Translations under genes and position numbers: made by a program
Shown: piece after piece, positions 7,379-14,352 of the stretch
Position numbering within the stretch: the first letter of the stretch is position 1
Layout: the number at the start of each line of letters is the position of its first letter
Origin: Proteobacteria bacterium UBA1148
GTDB taxonomy: Bacteria; Pseudomonadota; Gammaproteobacteria; Steroidobacterales; Rariloculaceae
Reading direction: 5' to 3'
DNA: 14,437 bases
Assembly (NCBI GenBank): GCA_002311835.1
Contig: DBZY01000027.1
Location: forward strand, 22,150 to 36,586
Notes under the pieces: generated by a model
The model's input: only the letters and a program-made list of their open reading frames with translations
Databases searched by the model: none
Told to the model about the DNA's origin: nothing

Positions 7379-9555
7379 ATCGATTTGCTCTCACGCGCTG
7401 CGGCCGTCTCTTGAAGCGCGCTACCGCGGCGAACGATTGCGTCGATCGCATACATAGGCACATCCAGCGCCAAAATATCAATGTCGGCTTCCTCAAGCGT
7501 GGGCTTAAATCGCCCCTTGTAGGACGTATCCAAATCTTGATTGCCTAGTTCAGCAGCTAATGCGTCGCAGATGTCAGCGGTCGTGCGATACTCGCACGCC
7601 GGCAGATCTAACTCGTTCCCCAAGACACGTAATACACGCCAACCTTCGCGGGCATTCCCTAAGACCTTCGCAGCCGCATCAAAGCTTTGCCAGACGCCCT
7701 CTACATTAATGAATGTCCCAGCCGTCTCAGCAAAAGTAGCAATGGGCAGTAGCACATCGGCATACTCAAGCAAGGCATCAGTCATGTACGAACTAAAGCA
7801 CACGACAGTGTCGGCTGCTGTGAGCGCCTGCGTTACCAGAGTGGCGTTTGAGAAGTCGTGCTCAGGCTCTAAACCGTACAAGAGATAGGCCTGTCGGGGA
7901 TCAGTAAGCATTTCGCTAGCGTTCAAGCCGACTGTCCTAGCTACCTGACCGCCCGGTCCGCGGTGAGGAAGAACACCAGACAATGCCCCGCCAGCCGCGT
8001 TTGCCCCTTCTGGTAAATACCCTAGCTTCGCGCCGGTCACTTCGCAGAGAGCTGCTGCAATAGCACGAACGTCAGCAAAGCGAGGATGACGCAATGTGAT
8101 TTGTCCCAGCAGTAACAACGCTTGTTTTTTGCCCAATAGCACTTGTGCAGCGGCGCGGTGAGATTCATTTATTCCGGCAATATCAATACCCAGACGAACG
8201 GCTTCCGACGCTTTACCCCCATCCATCTCAATAGCAGCCACCAAAACCGAGGCAAGCGATTGTGATAGCAACTGGACCGGTGCCTCCACGTAAGCTGCGC
8301 ATGGAAAATGGTATTCGTAAGCGCTCGGATTTACGAATCCAACTGACGCGCCTTGAATGGCAGCTTTACGAATTCGATGCGCTACGATGGGAACTTCCCT
8401 ACGCAAATTAGAACCCACAATCAACACACCATCGAGTTCCTCAAGAGCGGCTATCGGCATACCCAATGCTGGCCATACAGGGTCGGCATCCTGGTCTCGA
8501 AAGTCCCTCATCCGTAATCGATGATCTATATTATTGCTGCCGATATGACGTGTAATCCTATTCAAAAGATACATTTCTTCAACGGTCGAACTGGGCGAAA
8601 CAAGCACGCCAAGCCTATTTCCATCATCCCCAACACTGGTACGTAGAACATCCCGTGCTTCACTGATTGCACGTGACCATGACACCTCCAACCAGTCCCC
8701 TTTGACCTTGAGCATAGGGGCAGTAAGACGGTCATCCGCATAAATACCTTCGTAACTGAAACGATCACGGTCGGCTATCCACGTCTCATTAATAGATTCG
8801 TTGTCTCGGGGAACGATACGCTTCAGCCTGCCTCGTAATACGTGACCAAATAGATTGGAACCAGCACAGTCATGCGGTGAAACAAGGGGCTTTGCGAGCA
8901 TTTCCCAAGCTCTAGCACTATAACGATAAGGCTTATCGTTAAGGGCTCCCACCGGACAGAGATCAATGATGTTGCCTGAAAGTTCATGGTCAACGCTGCG
9001 CTCAATATAAGTCCCTATCTCCATATCCTCACTGCGACCTGTCGTCCCCAACTCCTGTATTCCAGCAACCTCCTGCCCAAAGCGGACACAACGCGTACAG
9101 TGAATACAGCGGGTCATATCTGTTGATACCAAGGAGCCCAGATTTTTATCTTTCACAACACGCTTTCTCTCGGTATAGCGAGATACGTTGCGCCCAAAAC
9201 CCATTGCCAAATCCTGAAGCTCGCACTCACCCCCCTGATCACATATTGGGCAATCGAGAGGATGATTAATAAGTAGAAATTCCATTGTGGCCTTTTGAGC
9301 CTCAATAGCAGCATTAGAATGCGTAAAGACTTTCATGCCCTCCATCACGGGCGTTGCACAGGCCGGCAAAGGTTTTGGTGCGTTCTCAACCTCTACAAGA
9401 CACATGCGACAGTTTGCGGCCACGGAGAGTTTCTTGTGATAGCAAAAACGCGGCACATACGCATCTTCGCGATCCGTTACTTCGATGAGCATCTGGCCTG
9501 CAGTTGCATCTACAGGCATACCATTGATTTCTATGGTGACAGTTTTATCAGACAT
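7375..9555 (-). CDS. nuoG: NADH-quinone oxidoreductase subunit G (short, mitochondrial-like)
   Basis: This is the largest peripheral-arm subunit (75-kDa homologue), 726 aa. Residues 1-78 form a ferredoxin-like domain with the 2Fe-2S cluster N1b (Cys38, Cys49, Cys52, Cys66). The next block holds N5, with its unusual His ligand (His98, Cys102, Cys105, Cys111), and N4 (Cys150, Cys153, Cys156, Cys200). From about residue 215 on there is a degenerate molybdopterin-oxidoreductase fold with a structural role and no visible cofactor site. The N7 cysteine set known from E. coli is absent: the region reads VSPHDCAGSNLFG with a single Cys230. The length and the INETWIADRDRFSYEG block fit the mitochondrial/alphaproteobacterial type. 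The ATG at 9555 has only a weak AGAAG site. The TGA stop overlaps the nuoH ATG by 4 nt (ATGA). Confidence 0.97.
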   Translation of the reverse strand: MSDKTVTIEINGMPVDATAGQMLIEVTDREDAYVPRFCYHKKLSVAANCRMCLVEVENAPKPLPACATPVMEGMKVFTHSNAAIEAQKATMEFLLINHPLDCPICDQGGECELQDLAMGFGRNVSRYTERKRVVKDKNLGSLVSTDMTRCIHCTRCVRFGQEVAGIQELGTTGRSEDMEIGTYIERSVDHELSGNIIDLCPVGALNDKPYRYSARAWEMLAKPLVSPHDCAGSNLFGHVLRGRLKRIVPRDNESINETWIADRDRFSYEGIYADDRLTAPMLKVKGDWLEVSWSRAISEARDVLRTSVGDDGNRLGVLVSPSSTVEEMYLLNRITRHIGSNNIDHRLRMRDFRDQDADPVWPALGMPIAALEELDGVLIVGSNLRREVPIVAHRIRKAAIQGASVGFVNPSAYEYHFPCAAYVEAPVQLLSQSLASVLVAAIEMDGGKASEAVRLGIDIAGINESHRAAAQVLLGKKQALLLLGQITLRHPRFADVRAIAAALCEVTGAKLGYLPEGANAAGGALSGVLPHRGPGGQVARTVGLNASEMLTDPRQAYLLYGLEPEHDFSNATLVTQALTAADTVVCFSSYMTDALLEYADVLLPIATFAETAGTFINVEGVWQSFDAAAKVLGNAREGWRVLRVLGNELDLPACEYRTTADICDALAAELGNQDLDTSYKGRFKPTLEEADIDILALDVPMYAIDAIVRRGSALQETAAARESKSI

Positions 9556-9573
9556 TAGTCTTACTTCTAGCTC

Positions 9574-10875
9574 TTAGGCAGCCGAGTCCAATTCATCGAC
9601 CACACTACGGCCATCGTTCTGAACCATATATTCAAATTCGTGCCGAAAATGCCGGATAAAACTTTGCACGGGCCAGGCTGCGGCATCACCTAACGCGCAA
9701 ATTGTATGGCCTTCAATCTTATTAGCGACATCAACAAGCATATCGATATCTTCTTCGCACCCCTTCCCTTCCACAATGCGCGTCAGAACTCTGTAAAGCC
9801 AACCCGTACCCTCTCTACAGGGCGTGCACTGACCACAAGATTCAGCAAAATAAAATCGCGAGATCCGTCGCAGCATGCTAACCATGCAGGTCGTCTCATC
9901 CATAACAACCATTGCGCCAGTTCCAAACCCTGACTTTGCGTTCTGGAGCGCATCGAAACCCATCGTTAGATCCATGATGATATCTGCAGGAAGCACAGGT
10001 ACTGATGAACCGCCTGGAATAACAGCCTTTAGTTTCCGCCCGCCACGCATACCCCCAGCGATATCCAGCAATTCTTTGAAAGGGATTCCAAGCGGCAATT
10101 CATAGTTGCCCGGTTTCTCGACATGACCGGAAACGGAAAAAATGGCTGCACCCTCCGAACCTTCCATTCCCAAATCTAAAAACCACTTAGCGCCATTACG
10201 TATAATGGACGGCACCGAGGCTAAACTCTGCGTATTATTAATAGTGGTAGGCGCACCGTAGAGTCCGTAGTTGGCTGGGAACGGTGGTTTAAAACGCGGC
10301 TTACCTTGTTTCCCTTCCAGCGATTCTAATAGTGCCGTTTCCTCGCCGCAGATGTAGGCGCCTGCACCAATAAACGAATACAGATCGAAATCTACTCCGG
10401 ACTTTTTAATATCTTTGCCCAACCAACCACTCTCGTACGCATCTGCGAGAGCCGCTTCGAATCGCGGCACGGGTTCGCCTAGAAATTCGCCCCGGATATA
10501 GTTGTAACCGACCGTAGCTCCCATGGCATATCCGGCTATCGCCATACCCTCGATGATAGAGTGGGGGTTATAGCGCAGAATTTCTCGGTCGTGGCAAGTT
10601 CCAGGCTCACTCTCATCAGAGTTGCAGACAAGGTATTTCTGAGTATTAATATCTTTTGGCATGAAGCTCCACTTCAAACCAGTTGGAAAACCAGCGCCTC
10701 CCCGACCCCTAAGCCCTGATGCCTTAACCTCCTCGATTATTTCATCTGGCTTAAGCTTGCCATCGAGCACCTTCTGCCATGCTTTATAACCACCAACTTT
10801 GAGATAATTCTTGAGTGACCACGATTCACTTTCAAAACCGAGAGTGGCAAAACAAACTTGATTTAACCTAGCCAT
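9574..10875 (-). CDS. nuoF: NADH-quinone oxidoreductase subunit F (NADH/FMN-binding)
   Basis: This is the 51-kDa-type flavoprotein, 433 aa, where NADH is oxidised. It binds NADH and FMN and passes electrons to cluster N3. The glycine-rich NADH/FMN loop GRGGAGFPTG is at residues 57-66. FMN-site blocks include CNSDESEPGT (84-93) and GAYICGEETALL (172-183). The N3 ligands are Cys347, Cys350 and Cys353 (SCGQCTPCREG) plus Cys393 (TICALGDAAAWP). The N-terminus LNQVCFATL resembles the usual start of this family, which supports the ATG at 10875. The ribosome binding site in the 8-nt gap after nuoE is poor (TGAAATCTCTA), so re-initiation after nuoE is likely. The TAA stop is 18 nt before nuoG. Confidence 0.97.
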   Translation of the reverse strand: MARLNQVCFATLGFESESWSLKNYLKVGGYKAWQKVLDGKLKPDEIIEEVKASGLRGRGGAGFPTGLKWSFMPKDINTQKYLVCNSDESEPGTCHDREILRYNPHSIIEGMAIAGYAMGATVGYNYIRGEFLGEPVPRFEAALADAYESGWLGKDIKKSGVDFDLYSFIGAGAYICGEETALLESLEGKQGKPRFKPPFPANYGLYGAPTTINNTQSLASVPSIIRNGAKWFLDLGMEGSEGAAIFSVSGHVEKPGNYELPLGIPFKELLDIAGGMRGGRKLKAVIPGGSSVPVLPADIIMDLTMGFDALQNAKSGFGTGAMVVMDETTCMVSMLRRISRFYFAESCGQCTPCREGTGWLYRVLTRIVEGKGCEEDIDMLVDVANKIEGHTICALGDAAAWPVQSFIRHFRHEFEYMVQNDGRSVVDELDSAA

Positions 10876-10883
10876 TAGAGATT

Positions 10884-11372
10884 TCAGTCCAGCTCTTCAA
10901 GAATCTCATCGATCTTCTGTGGTGTTAGATTTTCATGGTAATCGTGGTTGACCATCATCATCGGCGCACCACAACAAGCAGCAAGACACTCCTCCTCTTG
11001 CTTGAGATAGAACTTGCCGTCTTCCGTGCTTTCACCAAGTTTCACGTCTAGTTTTTTCTCAAGGTAAGCCACGATCTCAGTCGACCCGCACAACATACAC
11101 GAGATATTCGTACATACAGATATGCAATGCCGGCCCACTGGATCCGTCTCAAACATCGAATAAAACGTGGCGACCTCATAAACTTGAATCGGTGGTAGAT
11201 CTAGATGCTCGGCAACAGCATCCATAAGATCTTGAGTTAAAAAGCCTTGATTCTCGTGCTGCACTGCCTGCAGAGCGCTAATAACCGCAGAGCGTTGTCG
11301 TCCTTTAGGAAACTTCGCAACCCAGTGGTCAATCTCACGACATACTTGCTCAGATAACGCCCCCTTACTCAC
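10884..11372 (-). CDS. nuoE: NADH-quinone oxidoreductase subunit E
   Basis: This is the 24-kDa-type thioredoxin-fold subunit of the NADH dehydrogenase module, 162 aa. It carries the off-pathway 2Fe-2S cluster N1a near the FMN. Its ligands are visible as Cys87 and Cys92 (VCTNISC) and Cys129 and Cys133 (ECLAAC). Extra cysteines lie beside them (Cys83, Cys95, Cys134), so the region is unusually Cys-rich. The N-terminal half (residues 11-75) is the helical domain with the typical YEVATFYSMF block. The start is GTG at 11372, overlapping the nuoD TGA stop (GTGA), with GGGGA about 9 nt upstream inside nuoD. Translation is probably coupled to nuoD. nuoF follows 8 nt after the stop. Confidence 0.96.
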   Translation of the reverse strand: MSKGALSEQVCREIDHWVAKFPKGRQRSAVISALQAVQHENQGFLTQDLMDAVAEHLDLPPIQVYEVATFYSMFETDPVGRHCISVCTNISCMLCGSTEIVAYLEKKLDVKLGESTEDGKFYLKQEEECLAACCGAPMMMVNHDYHENLTPQKIDEILEELD

Positions 11373-12622
11373 CGATCAATTTCCCCAAACACGATGTCTT
11401 GACTACCGATCACAGCTACCACATCTGCCAACATGTGACCGGTTACCATCTCATTCATTGCGGCGAGGTGAGGAAACCCCGGAGCCCGAATCTTTACCCG
11501 ATAAGGCTTATTAGCACCGTCCGAAATAATATAGCAGCCAAATTCACCCTTCGGATGCTCAATTGCCGCATATGCTTCCCCCTCAGGCACGCAGTATCCT
11601 TCGGTGAATAGTTTGAAATGATGAATGAGAGACTCCATATCATCCTTCATTTCGATTCGCGTGGGTGGGGTTATCTTATGATCGTCCAAGACAACCGGCC
11701 CAGGGTTCTCCCGTAACCAGTCGACACATTGTTTAATGATTCGATTTGACTGTCGCATCTCTTCTATCCGCACTAGGTAGCGGTCATAACAGTCGCCGTT
11801 CACGCCAACAGGAATATCAAAATCGAGCGTTTCGTATACCTCATAGGGCTGCATCTTACGCAGATCCCAAACAACACCAGAACCGCGCAGCATAGGCCCC
11901 GAGAATCCAAGCTGCTTTGCTCGCTCGGGCGAAACAACACCGATATTCACAGTACGCTGCTTCCATATTCGATTATCGGTCAACAGCGTTTCGTAATCAT
12001 CAACACACCCAGGAAACCGATCAATAAAAGACTCTATAAAATCGAGTAGCGTCCCGCTGCGATTTTCATTCATTTTCTTAAGATTTTTCTGAGTTCTGTG
12101 TGGAGAGGCTTGATATTTCGGCATTCGTTCAGGTAGATCCCTGAAAACACCTCCCGGACGATAATAGGTAGCATGCATTCGCGTACCAGAAACCGCTTCA
12201 TAACAGTCCATAAGATCTTCGCGCTCACGAAAACAATACAAGAACATTGTCATCGCCCCGATATCGAGCCCATGTGCCCCTAGCCACATAAGATGGTTCA
12301 GAATACGAGTAATCTCATCAAACATCGTGCGAATGTATTTCGCCCGAACAGGTGGCGTAACACCCAGTAGTTTTTCTATCGCGAGCACATAGCCATGCTC
12401 GTTGCACATCATGGAGACGTAATCCAAACGATCCATATACCCAATAGATTGATTAAACGGTTTACTCTCCGCTAACTTCTCCGTTGCGCGATGCAATAAA
12501 CCTATGTGAGGATCTGCCCTCTGAATGACCTCTCCATCCATTTCCAATACCAAACGCAACACACCATGCGCCGCTGGGTGCTGAGGACCAAAGTTCATCG
12601 TAAAGTTCTGGATTTCGGGCAC
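11369..12622 (-). CDS. nuoD: NADH-quinone oxidoreductase subunit D
   Basis: This is the 49-kDa-type subunit, related to the large subunit of NiFe hydrogenases but without metal ligands, 417 aa. With NuoB and NuoH it forms the ubiquinone-reduction site. The two residues that contact the quinone headgroup in known structures are visible: His19 in GPQHPAAHG and Tyr68 in DRLDY. Other typical blocks are PHIGLLHRATEKL (residues 39-50), RTMFDEITRILNHLMWLG and the C-terminal DVVAVIGSQDIVFGEIDR. The start is GTG at 12622, giving MPEIQNFTMNFGPQHP as in homologues. AAAAGG lies about 8 nt upstream in the 20-nt gap after nuoC, and no upstream ATG is available. The TGA stop overlaps the GTG start of nuoE by 4 nt. 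Confidence 0.97.
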   Translation of the reverse strand: MPEIQNFTMNFGPQHPAAHGVLRLVLEMDGEVIQRADPHIGLLHRATEKLAESKPFNQSIGYMDRLDYVSMMCNEHGYVLAIEKLLGVTPPVRAKYIRTMFDEITRILNHLMWLGAHGLDIGAMTMFLYCFREREDLMDCYEAVSGTRMHATYYRPGGVFRDLPERMPKYQASPHRTQKNLKKMNENRSGTLLDFIESFIDRFPGCVDDYETLLTDNRIWKQRTVNIGVVSPERAKQLGFSGPMLRGSGVVWDLRKMQPYEVYETLDFDIPVGVNGDCYDRYLVRIEEMRQSNRIIKQCVDWLRENPGPVVLDDHKITPPTRIEMKDDMESLIHHFKLFTEGYCVPEGEAYAAIEHPKGEFGCYIISDGANKPYRVKIRAPGFPHLAAMNEMVTGHMLADVVAVIGSQDIVFGEIDR

Positions 12623-12642
12623 GCTCTATACCTTTTAGCTCG

Positions 12643-13359
12643 CTATCCGTCCTTCAGGTCTGGCTCATAGCGATTATCGCTTCGTATGGTTTTTGGCACT
12701 AACGTACGAGCTTCGATGCTAACGGGTTCGTACACGACACGCCCCTTCTCCGAGTCATAACGCATCTCTACATTGCCGATCAGCGGAAAGTCCTTACGGA
12801 AGGGGTGGCCGATAAACCCATAGTCTGTTAGAAGACGCCGTAGATCCGGATGTCCTCGAAAAACAATCCCGTAGAGATCAAAGACTTCACGTTCGTACCA
12901 ATCCGCTGCCGACCAGATATCGATGACCGAATCTAGAATGGGTCGTTGATCGTCTTCGCAAAACACTTTTAGCCTTAACCGATGATTATGGGTTACGGAC
13001 AAGAGGTGGTACACCACTGCAAAACGCCCAGCAGGCTCATATTTCGTCTCAGCAATTCGTTCTCCAGCTTCTGGAGCATTCCCTCTACTTACGCCTCGAC
13101 TGAAACCGGTGCTAGTCGCTGATGACGTCTCCCACTCACTTCGTCCGTAACTAAGATAATCGACCCCAGACACATCCATTAGCATATCGAATGTAAATAT
13201 CTCCGAGTCCCTCAGAAGGCTACAGCACTCCAGGAGATCTTCTGGTTTAATAGCATAGCCTAACTCTCTATTGGAGTTCTCCAATGCACGCGCTCGTTCT
13301 CCGAGCTGTTCGGCTATCGCCTCAGCGAGCAGACTATATTTTGCTGTGAGTTCTACCAT
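12643..13359 (-). CDS. nuoC: NADH-quinone oxidoreductase subunit C
   Basis: This is the 30-kDa-type subunit of the quinone-side module, 238 aa, which packs against NuoD. The family signature is intact at about residues 153-194: DWYEREVFDLYGIVFRGHPD, then the RRLLTDYGF and GHPFRKDFPL blocks. Residues of about 77-110 form a Ser/Thr/Gly-rich stretch (including TGFSRGVSRG) inserted between two strands of the domain, compared with mitochondrial 30-kDa proteins. The ATG at 13359 is preceded by an AGAGAG stretch 7-12 nt upstream. The frame stays open a further 156 nt into nuoB, but no plausible start or homologous sequence lies there. It is separate from nuoD, unlike the fused nuoCD of enterics. The TAG stop is 20 nt before nuoD. 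Confidence 0.96.
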   Translation of the reverse strand: MVELTAKYSLLAEAIAEQLGERARALENSNRELGYAIKPEDLLECCSLLRDSEIFTFDMLMDVSGVDYLSYGRSEWETSSATSTGFSRGVSRGNAPEAGERIAETKYEPAGRFAVVYHLLSVTHNHRLRLKVFCEDDQRPILDSVIDIWSAADWYEREVFDLYGIVFRGHPDLRRLLTDYGFIGHPFRKDFPLIGNVEMRYDSEKGRVVYEPVSIEARTLVPKTIRSDNRYEPDLKDG

Positions 13360-13430
13360 TCTATAACTCTCTCTAATAAGCCATATCTCCGCTGAACGGT
13401 CACCCCGCAGCTGTTTATGGCCGTACTGCC

Positions 13431-13931
13431 TTACCGGGCGATGGTATGGGTGCGACGTATCTTCTTCTGCAGTTGAACGATACCGTAAAGCAATGCTTCC
13501 GCCGTCGGCGGGCATCCGGGTACGTACACGTCAACGGGAACAATGCGATCACAACCACGTACCACAGAGTATGAATAATGATAGTAACCACCACCATTTG
13601 CACACGATCCCATGGAAATCACCCAACGCGGCTCGGCCATCTGATCGTAGACCTTCCTTAGAGCAGGGGCCATTTTGTTGCACAGCGTGCCCGCAACGAT
13701 CATTACATCGGACTGCCTTGGACTAGCTCGAAAAACCACTCCAAAACGATCAAGATCGTAACGTGATGCTCCCGCGTGCATCATCTCTACAGCACAACAT
13801 GCTAAGCCGAAGGTCATGGGCCACAGAGAACCGGTCCGCGCCCAATTGATTAGGCTATCGACTTGGGTCACAAAAAAACCCTTCTCCATGACCTCTGGAA
13901 TATCAATAGGAACTTCTTGACTCAATCCCAT
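13431..13931 (-). CDS. nuoB: NADH-quinone oxidoreductase subunit B
   Basis: This is the peripheral-arm subunit (PSST homologue) that holds cluster N2, the last Fe-S cluster before ubiquinone, 166 aa from the chosen start. All four N2 ligands are present: the tandem Cys45-Cys46 (LACCAVEM), Cys110 (MGSCANGGG) and Cys140 (VPGCPP). The core from GFFVTQVDSLINWARTGSLW onward is highly typical of the proteobacterial/mitochondrial family. I chose the ATG at 13931 because of the strong ribosome binding site 7 nt upstream and because homologues have short N-termini. The ATG at 13952 would add seven residues (MAQGSTG) and enlarge the overlap with nuoA from 10 to 31 nt. Either way, translation is likely coupled to nuoA. 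A 71-nt gap follows before nuoC. Confidence 0.96.
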   Translation of the reverse strand: MGLSQEVPIDIPEVMEKGFFVTQVDSLINWARTGSLWPMTFGLACCAVEMMHAGASRYDLDRFGVVFRASPRQSDVMIVAGTLCNKMAPALRKVYDQMAEPRWVISMGSCANGGGYYHYSYSVVRGCDRIVPVDVYVPGCPPTAEALLYGIVQLQKKIRRTHTIAR

Positions 13932-14278
13932 TCCAGTGCTCCCTTGCGCCATTCATAAATGAACCCAACTACCAAGAGACCGAGAAATACGGCCATAGCA
14001 ACCAGTCCAAACAAACCCACTTGCTCTAGAGATACCGCCCATGGAAACAAAAACGCGATCTCTAAATCAAAGATAATGAACAGTATTGCAACCAGATAAT
14101 AGCGGACATCAAACCGCATCCGAGTATCTTCGAAAGGTTCAAATCCACACTCGTAAGGTGAGGTTTTGTCAGGATCCTTCCGCCCACTCCCAAGAGCCAT
14201 ACCGAGCAACAGCAGCACGATACCCAAAGCACCTGAGATGCACAGAAAAATTAGGATAGGTGCGTAATTTGCGAGCAT
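13922..14278 (-). CDS. nuoA: NADH-quinone oxidoreductase subunit A
   Basis: This is the small membrane subunit of complex I (ND3 homologue), 118 aa, the normal family length. Three hydrophobic helices are visible (about residues 6-29, 60-80 and 88-109). The first loop carries the family signature KTSPYECGFEPF with the conserved Cys44, which lies near the quinone cavity in known structures. The second helix carries Asp71 and Glu73, charged residues tied to proton transfer next to NuoJ and NuoK. The ATG is preceded by AGGG at a short distance (ACAGGGTAAGAA). It is the first gene of the operon, directly downstream of the candidate promoter, and its 3' end overlaps the start of nuoB. Nothing is odd about the protein. 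Confidence 0.97.
   Translation of the reverse strand: MLANYAPILIFLCISGALGIVLLLLGMALGSGRKDPDKTSPYECGFEPFEDTRMRFDVRYYLVAILFIIFDLEIAFLFPWAVSLEQVGLFGLVAMAVFLGLLVVGFIYEWRKGALEWD
13939..13944 (-). promoter_or_regulatory. Ribosome binding site deciding the nuoB start
   Basis: AGGGAG lies 7 nt upstream of the second in-frame ATG of nuoB (13931) and inside the 3' end of nuoA. The first in-frame ATG (13952) has only a poor candidate site in front of it. This favours initiation at 13931. Confidence 0.65.
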
Positions 14279-14301
14279 TTCTTACCCTGTAGACGGCGCG
14301 G

Positions 14302-14330
14302 ATTGTACCAGCCAGCGCTCAGTTTGTACG
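14302..14330 (-). promoter_or_regulatory. Candidate sigma-70 promoter for the nuo operon
   Basis: Between the tRNA and nuoA the minus strand reads TGG-TACAAT (14310-14302). This is an extended -10 element with a hexamer matching TATAAT at 5 of 6 positions. A weak -35 (CGTACA, 14330-14325, 3 of 6 matches to TTGACA) sits at the ideal 17-nt spacing. Initiation about 7 nt downstream would leave a leader of roughly 15-20 nt before the nuoA ATG. This is inference from pattern only. The operon may also be read through from the tRNA transcript, because no terminator with a U-run is visible between them. Confidence 0.45.
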
Positions 14331-14341
14331 CCTCTTGGCTG
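14309..14341 (-). repeat. Short inverted repeat in the tRNA-nuoA gap
   Basis: On the minus strand CAGCCA (14341-14336) can pair with TGGCTG (14314-14309) around a 21-nt loop. It starts 11 nt after the tRNA CCA end and its right arm overlaps the extended -10 of the candidate promoter. There is no following T-run, so it does not look like an intrinsic terminator. It may be chance, or a weak structure involved in tRNA 3' trimming or regulation. Confidence 0.2.
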
Positions 14342-14352
14342 TTATCTGAAGA

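Noticed and set aside
7541..7888. 115-codon open frame on the plus strand, the longest of several on that strand (also near 456-713, 2290-2493, 4886-5143, 9295-9558 and 9875-10105)
   Set aside because: Each lies wholly or almost wholly opposite a strongly conserved nuo gene. The translations are of skewed composition (Ser, Arg and Lys rich) with no recognisable motif, so they look like antisense shadows.
7375..9555. NuoG as a formate dehydrogenase or other molybdoenzyme alpha subunit
   Set aside because: The molybdopterin-type domain is degenerate, and the N-terminal N1b/N5/N4 ligand set plus the position in the operon identify it as complex I NuoG.
13360..13515. Longer N-terminal form of nuoC starting inside nuoB
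   Set aside because: The only upstream ATG lies in the nuoB coding region. The added residues resemble no NuoC, and the ATG at 13359 has a plausible site and spacing.
14309..14341. Inverted repeat after the tRNA as an intrinsic terminator
   Set aside because: The stem is only 6 bp, the loop is 21 nt, and no T-run follows.
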